DNA of 64,000 bases from Lonicera japonica (Eukaryota; Streptophyta; Magnoliopsida; Dipsacales; Caprifoliaceae). Where the stretch lies: assembly GCA_021464415.1 (NCBI GenBank), contig JAKCWG010000942.1, positions 1 through 64,000 of the forward strand, written 5' to 3'. The notes beneath the pieces are model-generated. The model was not told the origin of the DNA. It ran no database searches and worked only from the letters and a program-made list of their open reading frames with translations. The translations under genes were made by a program, and so were the position numbers. This document shows, piece after piece, positions 1 through 10,803 of this stretch; the stretch's first letter is position 1, and each line of letters opens with the position of its first letter.

Positions 1-929
1 TTAATTCTGACAAGTTGTTATTTACTTAATATAATCCCTACTAGAGTCTTAAACTATGAAACACCTATACAAACGCTAAAAGCGATTTTTTCAAAAAACT
101 TATCTCACCTCCAATTTACCCTAAAAAATATTTGGTTGTACGGGATTTGTTCATGTGCCAGCTCATGTTCGATCCAAATTTGATCCAAGAGCCGAAAAAT
201 GCATTTTTTAGGGTTATGCTCCTAATAAAAAAGGGTATAAATGCTTTAATCCTATCACCAAGAAAATCCGTGTTAGTATGGATGTAAACTTTCTTGAAAA
301 CAGTGCCTTATATGAAAAAACTTCTCTTCAGGGGGGATTTCGAGTGAAGACCAGTTTTGGCAACAAGAACAACCAAAACCCAACCTATTGTTTTTCTTTC
401 CAAAAGTAAGTCAAAAAACAGACCTTTTAACTAGTGAAAAAGAGGGAAATACTGATCTATCCATGCTAAATAACGCATCATAAACAGGGGGAGAAACTCT
501 ACAACCTACGTCCATTGAGCCCCGTGTTTATACTAGACGCAGGTTTAAGTCTAATATTGAGAAATATTCCAGTCAATCTTGAGCAGGGTCAATCATCACC
601 TCCTAGTCCTCAGGATTCAGGTAATCTTCCTAAAATACCACTCTTTTACTCTTTCTGATCTTGATATTCCTATTGCAAACCGAAAAGGTGTTAGAAATTG
701 CACCAAATATCATATTGCCAAATATATATCCTATCAAAAACTCTCAGAAAAATATAGAGCTTTCATTTCAAATGTCTCTCATTGGTTTATTCCGAGAACT
801 ATACATGAAACACTAGGACACTCAGAGTGGAGGTCAGCAGTTCAAGAGAAAATGAATGCTTTGCAGAAAAATAAAACTTGGGAAATAGTTGATCTACATA
901 AGGAGAAGAAGGCAGTGGGATGCAAGTAG
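1..929 (+). pseudogene. Copia element A, left part: integrase C-terminus and start of reverse transcriptase
   Basis: Degenerate Ty1/Copia polyprotein that already runs at the first base of the window, so its 5' LTR, gag and protease lie outside. A readable frame gives the integrase C-terminal region (around 113-330, with the FGC..FVH..KFDP..KC.F.GY..KGYKC pattern typical of Copia). From about 640 the segment before reverse transcriptase follows (LDIPIA.RKGVR.CTK, then W..AV.EKM.AL.KN.TWE). Several stops and frame changes break it. The frame ends at a TAG (927-929) where Copia proteins carry the Trp of KWVF. The same protein resumes exactly at 6049 after the nested element B. Confident as Copia, clearly non-functional. 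Confidence 0.93.
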
Positions 930-934
930 GTTTT

Positions 935-1110
935 TGATAATTTAGAGAGAATGATATTATTGTTCCATAATCATAAAGAATGAAAACAATGCACCTTATA
1001 TAGGAAATAAACACAACTCCTAATTAACCTAGAGTCCCTATCAAGGTGGGATTCTACCCACAAATAAAATAACATAAATAACTAAAATAAATAATACTGA
1101 ATTATCAATA
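935..1110 (-). repeat. 3' LTR of Copia B
   Basis: 176-bp LTR almost identical to 5874-6048. In element orientation it begins TATTGATAATTC, directly after the polypurine tract, and ends AAATTATCA. The TGATAATT/AATTATCA inverted ends sit three bases inside the 5' boundary, so the true terminus is TATTG rather than the usual TG. Confidence 0.95.
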
Positions 1111-1119
1111 CTCCCCCTT
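1111..1119 (-). other. Polypurine tract of Copia B
   Basis: On the minus strand the run AAGGGGGAG lies directly against the 3' LTR, the expected position of the plus-strand primer for reverse transcription. It immediately follows the stop of the gag-pol frame. Confidence 0.88.
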
Positions 1120-4100
1120 AAGTTGGTGCGAAGATATCCGTCATGCCCAACTTGCTCATTTGAAATTCGAACGGTTGCCTTAACAGGCCCTTGGTCAAAA
1201 TATCTGCAACTTGTTGATTAGACGGAACAAAGGGAGTACATATAATTCCACCTTCTAGTTTCTTTTTGATGAAGTGCCTATCAATCTCAACATGTTTTGT
1301 CCTATCATGTAAGACCGGATCGTGGGCAATACTGATAGCAGCCTTGTTACCGCAGTATAGCTTCGTCGGGAGACTTATTGGCCTTTTGAGTTCCTCTAAG
1401 ATCCTTTGTAGCCAAAGAACCTCGCATACTCCTTGAGCCATTGATCTAAACTCAGCTTCTGCACTGCTTCTAGCGACAACATTTTGCTTCTTGCTTCTCC
1501 ATGTAACCAAGTTGCCCCAAAAAAACATACAGTAGCCAAACGTGGACCGTCTATCAGTAACCGAGCCAGCCCAATCAGCATCGGTATACACCTCTATCCC
1601 TCTTTTATCGTTCTTCCTAAAGAATAGACGTTTCCCTGGGGAGCCTTTAAGGTAACGAAGAATACGATACACAGCCTCTAGATGCTTTTCACACGGTGAG
1701 TGCATGAACTGACTAACTATGCTCACAGCGAAAGCAATGTCAGGGCGCGTATGAGACAAGTAGATTAGTTTCCCAACTAACCTTTGGTATCTCCCTGTTT
1801 CGACTGGAACACCATCTTTAACATCTCCTAGCTTAGTACCCAGTTCTATGGGAGTATCCGATGGCTTACACCCACTCATCCCAGTTTCTGACAGCAGATC
1901 CAAAATATATTTCCGTTGTGATATGACAATACCACTTTTTGAACGGGCCACCTCCATTCCAAGGAAGTATCTTAGGTCACCAAGATCCTTAATCTCAAAA
2001 TCTTTAGCAAGATTTTGCTTCAGTCGATTCATTTCTTCAACATCATCCCCTGTCAAAATCATATCATCCACATAAACAATGAGAACAGAAAGTTCGTTTC
2101 TTGTGGACGTCTTTGTGAAGAGAGTATGATCAGACTGCCCTTGATTATATCCTTGGCCCTTGAGGAACTTCGATAATTTTTCGAACCACGCCCTAAGGGA
2201 TTGTTTAAGGCCTTACAAGGACCTCTTTAGCTTGCAGATTTTTGTCCCAAATTCCTCAGTAAAACCAGGTGGAGGTTCCATATAGACTTCCTCTTCTAGG
2301 TTTCCATTCAAGAAGGCATTCTTCACATCTAACTGATTTAGAGGCCAGTCCAAATTAGCTGCAACTGATAAGAGAACCCGAACTGTATTTAATTTTGCCA
2401 CGGGAGAAAATGTTTCGAAGTAGTTGAATCCATACGTTTGAGTGAAGCCTTTAGCCACCAGACGAGCCTTGTACCGTTCCACTGACCCATCGGAGTTATA
2501 CTTCACAGTGAATACCCATTTATAACCAACAACTGTCTTTCCTTCTGGAAGCTTTACTTTCTCCCATGTAGTATTCTTCTCCAGCGCTCTCATCTCCTCA
2601 TACACCGCTTCTCTCCACTCCGGAACATTTAGAGCATCCTGAACATTGTTACGAATAACCACATTCGACACACGAGAGATAAATGTAGAATAGGAGGGTG
2701 AGATATTTATATATGACACAAAGTTCAAAATGGGATATTTGGGAGATTTCGTACACGCTCTGACTCCTTTTCTAAGAGCAATAGGGAGATCAAGTTGATC
2801 AGACAGAGTTGACTCGATATTAGCTTGAGAATTACCTTCAGGTATCTCGGAAGAGTCATCGTGAGTATCATGATCCACCTCCAGGTTGGATTCTTGGGGT
2901 TGCAGAGGGATGGTTTATTTCCTTCCTTGTTCTGGATTTTTTCTAGAATAAACAAGACCTTTATACCGTTTTGCACACATCTCTGGTCCATCGGTAGTCA
3001 GATTTTGGGATGACACTAACCCTGGTTGTTCACCATTACCAACACAAGTATCTTCAATATTTAATTCATTTGGTTTCCCAGATTGTGTGTTAAAATAATT
3101 AGGTACTTGTTCATACAAAATATCAACGACTAAATTATCAAAACCGCAACCACCATCTCCATTCGTGCTCTCCCCCTGAAGATGGGAGTTGTAATAGGAT
3201 TGCCCCTCAAAGAAGGTAACATCCATAGAAATGTATAATTTCTTGGAAATCGGATCAAAACATTTATACCCTTTCTGATTTGTAGGATAGCCTACAAAAA
3301 TGCATTTATGTGCCTTTGGATCAAGTTTAGAATTTTTGGGGTCATGATTATGAACAAAGGCAACACTTCCAAATATTTTTAAGGGAATATCCCCTAATAA
3401 CCGAGTGTTGGAAAATAGATCAGAAAGCAATTTTATAGGGGCTTTAAATTTCAAAGTTCGTGTTGGAAGCCGATTAATAAGGTAAGCATCAGTCAAAATA
3501 GCATCTCCCAAAGGTATTTTGGAACTTTAGTTTGAAAAATTAAAGCACGAGCAACTTCAAGTAGATGATTCTAGTCCTTTGGCAACTCTATTTTATTGAG
3601 GAGTATAAGTACAAGAACTTTGATGAATTATCCCATTTTTGACGAAAAAAATCCCCTAATATATATTAAAAAATTCCTTCCCATTATTACTCCGAAAAAT
3701 TTGAATTTTGGTTTGAAACTGTGTGTGTATCATGGTGTAAAAGTTTTGAAACACACTCCCAACTTTTGATTTATCTTTTAAAAGAAAGACCCAACATACT
3801 TTAGTGTGGTCATCAACTCTAGAGGGACCCCAAACATCACTGTGAATCAAGGTGAAGGGTTGCGATTTCTTATATGGTTGAGATGGAAAAACCATGCGTT
3901 GATGTTTCGCTAATTCACAAGATTCACACCAAAATTTAAGCAAATTTTTATTCATTAATAACTTGGGAAACAAATGCTTTAAATACTGAAAGTTTGGATG
4001 TCTTAACCTATAATGTCATAACAAAATCTGACAATCACTAGAAACAGAAATAGAATTAAAACAAGTCTGCCGGTCTTGCCTTCCAGAGGTAGACCCATTA

Positions 4101-5389
4101 TTGAAGAAGTAGAGACCCCCATCCTGTTTAGCAACCCCAATCGTCTTCCCTGAATTTGAATCCTGAAATTCACAATGAGAAGACCAAAAGTTAACTTGAC
4201 AATTGAGACCAAGAGCCAATTTGCTAACAGATATAAGATTATACAATAAATTAGGGACATGTAAGACATCTTTAAGAGTGAGAGATGGGGAGACAATTAT
4301 GGTTCCTTTGCCGGCAACTGCAGCGAAAGAACCATCAGCAATTTTAACCTTTTGATTTTTCCCTGCACACGGAGTATAAGACGAATTACCTGACTGAGCT
4401 ATGGAACATGATGAGCAAGAATTTCCTAAGGAATGAGATTGAACCATTTAACACAAATGCTCCATTTATTCCTTTGTGAATGGAAGTGTTTCTGAGGAAG
4501 ACTGCTGCTCTGAATCTGTAGTGCTTGCTTGGAATGCTCGGGGTCCTCCCCTTTTTTTGTTATCCCGCTTCTTCCAATTTGTGGTTTTCCATGAAGCTTC
4601 CACAACTATCCCTAGTATGACCTGGCCACTGGCAATGATCACACCACAATCTCTGCTTTCCTCCCGCTTATCACCATCTACTGCTTTATCAAGGACTACA
4701 AGTGCAGATCCTTCACTCTCTGCACGGGGTTCACGTTTGTCTCTCAACATCACAGATCGTCGAGCCTCTTCTCTCCGTACCTCTGAAAAAACCTCTCTGA
4801 TAGTAGGCAAAGGTATCCTGCCTAAAATACGACCCCGAACTTCTTCTAGATCCTTGTTCAATCCAACCAAGAAGACAAACACGCGACCTCGCTCAACCTT
4901 CTTCTTGTAACGAGAACTATCATTCGGGTTTTCCCACTCTTCGGTTTCAAACAAATCCAACTCTTGCCATATGGCCATCATGTCATGGTAGTAAGCTGTA
5001 ACCCCACGGTCCCCTTGTTGCATCTTCCACAACCGGTTATTGAGTTCGAACATTTGAGAATAGTTGTCTAGGTCCGAGTACGTTTCCTTAACCGCGTGCC
5101 AAATATCTCGAGCAGTCGGCAGGAACATATAGGGTTTACCGAGACCAGCCTCCATGGAATTGATCGACCACAAGGTAACCATCGAATTTTCCTCGCGCCA
5201 TGACTTAAAGCTCGGGTCGTTAGATGGGGGCAGTACCACTTCACCATTCACATAACCTAATTTTATTTTACCGTCAATAAATAGCCTCATTGATTGTGCC
5301 CATTCGAGGTAATTCCTTCCATTCAATTTATGACTAATATTGGCCATAGGATTTTCACTCACCGAATAAATAATAGCAAATTGCGACAT
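1118..5389 (-). pseudogene. Copia B gag-pol polyprotein, single frame with nonsense mutations
   Basis: All segments (5389-4466, 4447-4016, 3973-3656, 3511-2915, 2878-2213, 2071-1118) lie in the same frame, about 1424 codons, so the element is broken mainly by in-frame stops. Order: UBN2/Copia-type gag (5389 to about 4480), a remnant zinc knuckle, GAG-pre-integrase (about 4330-3880, ending in a CESCELAKHQR-type zinc site), integrase with HSDVWGP and FRSNNG (the usual D of RSDNG reads N), reverse transcriptase ([20 protein letters not shown], catalytic YVDDM near 2040-2080) and RNase H (DADWAGS, ARSSAEAEFRS) to the stop at 1118. The Tyr of LYGLKQS is a stop near 2205. Once encoded capsid, protease, integrase and RT/RNase H for self-copying; now dead in cis. 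Confidence 0.95.
4598..4645 (-). other. Gag zinc-knuckle remnant, out of frame
   Basis: A CX2CX4HX4C nucleocapsid knuckle (C-DH-C-QWPG-H-TRDS-C) is readable here, but in a different frame from the surrounding gag. The frame of gag is regained a few codons downstream, before the KKRGGPRAF stretch. Two small compensating indels therefore scrambled only the RNA-binding knuckle and its immediate flank. Confidence 0.75.
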
Positions 5390-5873
5390 AGTATCTGTGA
5401 ACGTACAAAACGAGCTTGTGGTGGAACCACTAGAAGATTCTGTGAGACCGGACTACTGACGCACACACCACCATTGCAAGTTATAGTTCATATGGTAAGA
5501 GAATCAAACTACCCAAACCAAGCAATCAACTGAACAGTGTCAAATAATACCAAACCAGAACAGTACGGAATAACTATGATGAAACAGTACCAAACTGGAC
5601 CAAAACAGTACTAGAATAAGCTTCGGAACAGTGAGACTAGCGAGACTGGAAAGTTTGGTGATGATCTGAGCTGCCACGCGCCTCCACGCGCAGGAAGGGG
5701 CGGCGCGTGGCTGGAAATTCCGACCACTGCTGCGTGGTTTGTTCCAGGAATTCTCACCTATTATGCATGCCAGTGAGTAATCAACAGTGGCGGCGGCTAG
5801 GGTTTTGGACGTGGCTAGGGTTTTAATTGGACCTAGGCAGCATATGGAGTTCCTAACCAACCCTCTGATACAA
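5390..5873 (-). other. 5' leader of Copia B
   Basis: Untranslated leader between the 5' LTR and the gag start. It is GC-richer than its neighbours around 5690-5760. It begins with the primer binding site (5863-5873) and would carry packaging and dimerisation signals; none is individually recognisable by eye. Confidence 0.7.
5863..5873 (-). other. tRNA-Met primer binding site of Copia B
   Basis: Minus strand reads TTGTATCAGAGG directly inside the 5' LTR, one mismatch from the plant initiator-Met complement TGGTATCAGAG. This is the standard Copia first-strand primer site. Confidence 0.85.
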
Positions 5874-6048
5874 TGATAATTTAGAGAGAATGATATTATT
5901 ATTCCATAATCATAAAGAATGAAAACAATGCACCTTATATAGGAAATAAACAAACTCCTAATTAACCTAGAGTCCCTATCAAAGTGGGATTCTACCCACA
6001 AATAAAATAACATAAATAACTAAAATAAATAATACTGAATTATCAATA
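5874..6048 (-). repeat. 5' LTR of Copia B
   Basis: 175-bp partner of 935-1110 with matching ends, followed on the plus strand by the target duplication GTTTT at 6049-6053. Confidence 0.95.
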
Positions 6049-7444
6049 GTTTTCACAGTCAAGTGTAAGCCCAACGGTAACATTAAAAGATAAAAAGCAA
6101 GGTTAGTTACAAAAGGTTTCACACAAACCTATGGAATTGACTATCAAGAGACCTTTGCACATGTTGCAAAGATGAATTCCATTCGGGTATTAATTTCTCT
6201 TGCAGTACACTTTAATTGGCCTTTACACCAATTAGACGTAAAGAACGCTCTCTTAAATGGTGATTTAGAGGAAGAAGTGTTTATGAATATGCCTCCTGGT
6301 TTTGAAGAAAAGCTGGGAACAAAAAAAGTTTGCAGATTAAAAAAGGCCTTGTATGGCCTTAAGCAATCTCCTAGGGCCTAGTTTGAGAAATTTGAAAAGG
6401 TAATCAAACTTCAAGGATATATTCAAAGTCAAGCTGACCGTTCAATGTTTTACAAACACTCGAGAGAAGGGAAGATTACGGTGTTAATAGTGTACGTAGA
6501 TGATATAATCCTAACCGGTGATGACAGCCTAGAACTCGAGAGGTTGAAGAAAGCTCTAGTTCGTGAGTTTGAGATTAAAAATTTGGGATCCTTGAAGTAC
6601 TTTCATGGTATGGAGTTTGCTAGAACCAACAAAGGTATCTTTATTTCTTAAAAGAAATATATACTCGATTTATTAAGTGAAACAAGTTTACTTGGATGCA
6701 AGGCCGTAGACTCCAATAGAACCCTATTTGAAACTCAACAAGCTAGCTGAAGAAGGTGATTGACAAAGAAAAGTATTAACGCTTAGTTGGGAGACTAATT
6801 TATCTCTCATACTCGTCCTGATATTACATTTGCAGTCAACATGGAAGTTAATTTATGCACTCACCAAATCAAAGACACTTTGATGCTGTGTACAGAATTT
6901 TAAGATACTTAAAGGGGACTCCAGGAAAAGGACTGCTATATGAGAACCGAGGACATCTCCAAGTACATGTGTTTACTGATGCAGATTGGGCAGGTAGTAT
7001 AACTGATAGGAGATTGACTTCGGGGTATTGTACTTTTGTTGGAGGCAATATTGTGACTTGGCGGAGTAAAAAGCATAATGTAGTGGCTAGAAGTAGTGCT
7101 GAAGATGAGTTTATGAGTAGAAGTAGCCCATGGTATTGTGAAGTTTTGTGGATTAAACAGTTACTTGAAGAACTCAAAGTCACTAGTCCTTTACCTATAA
7201 AGGTCTTTTGTGATAATAAATTTGCCATTGCTATTGCTCACAACCCGGTACTTCATGAAAGAACTAAACATGTCGAAGTTGACAAACATTTCATCAAGGA
7301 GAAACTGGATAACGGACTGATTATCATGCCTTATATTCCTACATTTGAATAAGTTGTAGATATACTCACTAAGGATTACCAAAGAAACAATTTGATGACT
7401 TGGTAAGCAAGCTAACCATGGATGACATTTTCAAGCCAGCTTAA
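6049..7444 (+). pseudogene. Copia element A, right part: reverse transcriptase and RNase H
   Basis: Continuation of the protein interrupted at 934. Reverse transcriptase shows [17 protein letters not shown], a stop where RAW is expected (6379-6381) and catalytic YVDDI at about 6494-6510. A stop at 6649-6651 stands where IS(Q)KKY has Gln. A frame change between 6651 and 6855 precedes RNase H (DADWAGSITDRR, VARSSAE, CDNKFAIAIAHNPV, HVEVDKHFIKEKL). One more base loss near 7372 shifts the last segment, which ends with a MDDIFKPA-like tail and stop at 7442-7444. Close relative of element B by motif content but much more decayed. Confidence 0.94.
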
Positions 7445-7450
7445 GGGGAG
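7443..7450 (+). other. Polypurine tract of Copia A
   Basis: AAGGGGAG directly before TGTTGAGAATC, overlapping the polyprotein stop, as is normal in Copia. Confidence 0.85.
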
Positions 7451-7655
7451 TGTTGAGAATCTCAATCAAATCAAATAAATTACATCCTAATTCTTAGGAA
7501 TACTTTGTTGTGATTAGAGAGTTAATCTTGTTCCTTAGAAATCTGGTTGTATTGTTGTAAATTTTGTAGATTTATAGATAGATATTAATTGTTATGATAT
7601 ATTGTATATTAGTTTTAGTTTTTCCTTTCTTCTTCCTTGTTGTATTTTGCCTATA
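7451..7655 (+). repeat. Partial 3' LTR of Copia A
   Basis: Begins TGTTGAGAATCTC after the polypurine tract. No CA-ending terminus or matching 5' LTR is visible. The LTR is cut by the TRIM-like element at 7656, and the 5' LTR lies outside the window, so neither its full length nor its age can be judged. Confidence 0.75.
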
Positions 7656-7969
7656 GTTAGTATCCATCTAATCCACACCACCCAAAAGCTTAGTGTTAAG
7701 TAGTGGGCAACAATATATCATACTCTTTAACACTCCCCCTCACGTGCGAGCCACTCGCACGTGGATAGACAAACGAAACCAAAGGCCAAACCAGCCAAAC
7801 CAAAGGTGCACTTTGTGCACAAACACAAAGGGGGAAACAAATGCAAGCGGAGGATTCAAAACCCGAGACCTTGCAGAACCTGAACTCTGAACCAAGTTAG
7901 TAACCATAGCTTAGCCAAAGCTTAAGCTGTTAAGTAGTGGGCCAACAATGTATATCATACTCTTTAACA
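7656..7969 (-). mobile_element. TRIM-like terminal-repeat mini-element
   Basis: Two direct terminal repeats of about 77 bp (7656-7732) and 74 bp (7896-7969) flank about 160 bp of non-coding DNA. In the minus orientation each repeat starts TGTTAAAGAGTATGATATA. The left one is preceded by a purine tract (AGGGGGAG, complement of 7733-7740). The right one is followed by TTGGTTCAGAG, a degenerate initiator-Met primer site (7885-7895). Such short, gene-less elements depend on proteins supplied by autonomous LTR elements. No target duplication is visible; the two flanks belong to different Copia elements, suggesting later rearrangement. Confidence 0.75.
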
Positions 7970-8058
7970 ATTAGGAACATTCAAATTATTAATAACAAGA
8001 GCTACTACCTACTCAATGGTGTCTATTTTTACTTCACAACCATTTTGTTGAGGATACC
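7970..8058 (-). pseudogene. Copia element C, integrase fragment (left of LARD insertion)
   Basis: The minus strand reads a PQQNG motif followed by a degraded V.LVINNLNVP stretch, the usual continuation of the Copia integrase core after GILHQ.TCR. That preceding part lies at 16820-17517, so the two pieces are one gene split by the 8.76-kb insertion. The protein is truncated at 7970 by the TRIM-like element. Confidence 0.82.
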
Positions 8059-8542
8059 TGTAATACCCCGTACCCAATACTATATAAATTAATTTATATA
8101 TTATATTATATACTCATGTGAGTGAGTTTGGTGATTCGGGTGGTTCGAATCGATTTCGGTTGGTAAAAAAAATTTTGTGATTTGATTATTCGTGATAGTC
8201 TATTCTGTTAAAATTTTGTGTATTCCGTTCGTGAGAAACTATATCATTAACTACAATGTTTTTTTTTTTGTCCGAAGTCCAATTCACACTCCTCGTGGGT
8301 CAAAACAGGGCGCAAAGTAGGCCCATTACAAAATTCTGGTCATTCGGTAGCGCTTTGGCAGAGCGCTGTCTTCGGTGAATTTCTGGGAATTATTGGTCCA
8401 TAATTTGGGAAAACTTCCAACTAATAAGTTGTAGATCTTTGAAATAACTTTCCGTGAACATAAAGAACGCCTCAATCAGAGTTCCGAGCGAAAAGTTATG
8501 ACCAAAACAAAAACAGTGCTCCAGGGCCCAAAAATTAAAGCG

Positions 8543-8576
8543 CGGACCGGTATGGCATTTTTGGCATACCGGTCCG
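8543..8576. repeat. LTR hairpin 1 (5' LTR)
   Basis: 12-bp perfect inverted repeat CGGACCGGTATG / CATACCGGTCCG with a 10-base loop. Conserved at 14577-14610 in the other LTR. Confidence 0.9.
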
Positions 8577-8605
8577 GCACCAAATTTTTGGGAAAATTGA
8601 CCCCC

Positions 8606-8641
8606 GCGGACCGGTATTGGGTATTTTGCATACCGGTCCGC
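8606..8641. repeat. LTR hairpin 2 (5' LTR)
   Basis: 12-bp perfect inverted repeat GCGGACCGGTAT / ATACCGGTCCGC with a 12-base loop, 29 bases after hairpin 1 and sharing the GGACCGGTAT core. Conserved at 14639-14674. Confidence 0.9.
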
Positions 8642-9234
8642 CAGTCACTATTCACCACCGAGTTAAGCTCTTTTTTAAGCTATTTTTCACTCATTTTCAC
8701 CCCATTTTCGGGGGAAGCTTCTAGAGAACACTAGAGGGAGATGGGAGCTCGTGTGTGAGGGTTCTCGGAGAGATTTTTAACGCATCTTTCATCCTTTATC
8801 GAAGAATCAAAGCTCCAAATCACTTGAATCTCTTCTCCTTTCACTATTCATCTTCTTCTACCGTGATTCTTTGCCATAAGAGCTCGTGGGTAAGCGGTGG
8901 CTGCACGGGCTGAAGTCTAAGCTTCGTTATTTGGGGGTTTTGCTATTCTAGAAATGCGATGATACGAGATATTCGGGGTTTCATCAAACAAAGCTTCGAT
9001 TATCATCTTTTCTTCTCTCTCTTGGTCTACAACTTGAGGTAGGGGTTATATGTTTTTCAAACTTGATGATATGATTTTATTTATCTAAAGATGAGTGATT
9101 TTATACATATATGTTTGATATGAAGAACATACTTCCTTGTTATTGATTATACAAGAATGATTTTATACATATATGTTAATATGTTGATCATATCATTGGA
9201 TATACATAAGTTTTGCATGATTGAGTTATGATTT

Positions 9235-9620
9235 TACGATATGAAGCAATATATGCCATCTAAGCTCCATAATTACATGTTATTGATTCATACGAATGTT
9301 CTTTGGATGTATATGTGTTGGTTTGACAAGAAAATGATTAGTAAAGGGTTTTGTATACACCAAAGAACATGGAGATGAATTAGTTAAAGTTTATATGGCA
9401 CATGTGGTTTCTATTGTATCTATGATGCATGAATTGAAACAAGATATGCCACTTGAACTTGACATATATGTAACATAGAATTGTAAGTGATGTTCCTTGG
9501 ACATATACGCTTGGTTGAATCCAAGTGAATTTGTAAGTAGATTATGTATGCGCTAAGGAACATGGATACATGATGAATGAAGTTTAAGTGGCATGGGTTG
9601 TTTCTAGTTTATAATTAGAG
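9235..9620 (+). repeat. Diverged internal duplication within the LTR
   Basis: Two adjacent segments of about 185 bp share the order ATATGCCA..., TGTTC(C)TTGGA.., ..AAGAACATGGA.. and ..TTTA..TGGCA. They are an old tandem duplication. The same arrangement is found in the 3' LTR at about 15270-15655. Confidence 0.6.
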
Positions 9621-10785
9621 CATGGATTGAACGTTATGCTTAATTATTGTGTCAACCGGGCATCTGGATGATCTCATGGCAAGCTCAGAGCATTCTTATG
9701 GCATATGGTGCGAAAATTGTCTCTTGGGAGAATTATATCTCTTCTTCATGATATGGATGGCTGTTTATGCTCTTGTGGCATTTTGAAACAAGTGATTATC
9801 TATCTTCAGAAGTTTCTTATGATTATGGTATTGTTCTAGATGTGATATGATCCTGATATGGATTCGAATATGATTCTATAGTGGCCCTTCGATTGTGAAG
9901 GGATGATGTATTGATCTGTGCCTATCGGGATAGAAAATAAGTAGGGCCTGGTACCCTTGGGTTGAAAATCCCTAAACCTCCGGAGGGCAGCAACGCATCG
10001 GCTGTCTAGAGCCAGCGGTGTGTAGCCCGGAAATCTAGACAACGGTAAGGCACTGATAGTTCTGTGGTTATGTTACTATTGGTGGACATGTGGTCCAAAT
10101 TGATTATGATCAAATGATATAGCCTGGGGCCGATGGGCCAATTTATGATTATTGTCGAATTTTCTCTCGGGCGGTCAGGCCCTTGCTATACTCCGGTTTG
10201 GTATGGATATATTCTGGCTACGTGGATCTGAGGTTGACACAAGGGAGGTAACCTGCATATGCATAAGCACGTATAGTTTCATATGGTGATGGTTTTTAAA
10301 CCGAAGCATTTATTAAGATATGAATTGTTGTTGAACCATGAATTGTGTTTTCGATATGTTATTCCCTGTTTTCTCCCCTACTGAGCTGTGAGCTCACCCC
10401 GTGTTTTATTTACAATTACAGGTGCACAGGGGGCGAACGATGGTTATGGGACTATGGGTTCGGGATCGATATAGAAGGCTCTGATACATATTCATTTTTG
10501 TTTTTTATATGTTCCCTTGGGAAGCCACGGCTAGCCCAGAATGTTGTATATTATTTTTGAACTTGCTTAATTGGTTTGTAAAACAGTTACATGCACACAT
10601 GTGTGTTTATGTACAATATTATCATCTTATATCTTGTGGAGTGTCGAATGATACATGACATTTATTTTTTGGATTTTCTTTGTGCATTTACATATATACC
10701 CATTTTAGTTAATCTAAGATGGGTTAGTAGCACTCCAGGTCTTAATTACGGGTGTTATCCTGTAGATTAAGGCGGGGGCGTTACA

Positions 10786-10803
10786 ATTGGTATTGGAGCA
10801 TAG
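10786..10803 (+). other. tRNA-Met primer binding site of LARD-like element
   Basis: TTGGTATTGGAGCATAGG follows the 5' LTR within two bases. It matches the initiator-Met complement TGGTATCAGAGCA with two changes. Confidence 0.8.

Larger units (their letters stand above)
935..6048 (-). mobile_element. Copia element B, nested, complete with both LTRs
   Basis: Full-length 5114-bp Ty1/Copia element in the minus orientation, inserted in the reverse-transcriptase region of element A. The 5-bp target duplication GTTTT is seen at 930-934 and 6049-6053; deleting the element and one copy restores the host frame through KxVFTVK. LTRs of 176 and 175 bp differ at only about three positions by eye (two substitutions and a one-base indel), so the insertion is young relative to its host. 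A primer binding site, a polypurine tract and one continuous gag-pol frame lie between them. Confidence 0.97.
8059..10785 (+). repeat. 5' LTR of LARD-like element
   Basis: 2727 bp. The part from 8275 onward (2511 bp) matches the 3' LTR body 14308-16819 (2512 bp) nearly base for base, with only scattered substitutions by eye. The first 216 bp differ strongly from the 254-bp head of the other LTR. Confidence 0.92.

Noticed and set aside
8498..8734. Frames of 60-78 codons in the LTRs (also 14451-14681, 9836-10042, 15869-16075, 16316-16594)
   Set aside because: They follow from the hairpins and a chance open frame; they recur only because the LTR is duplicated.
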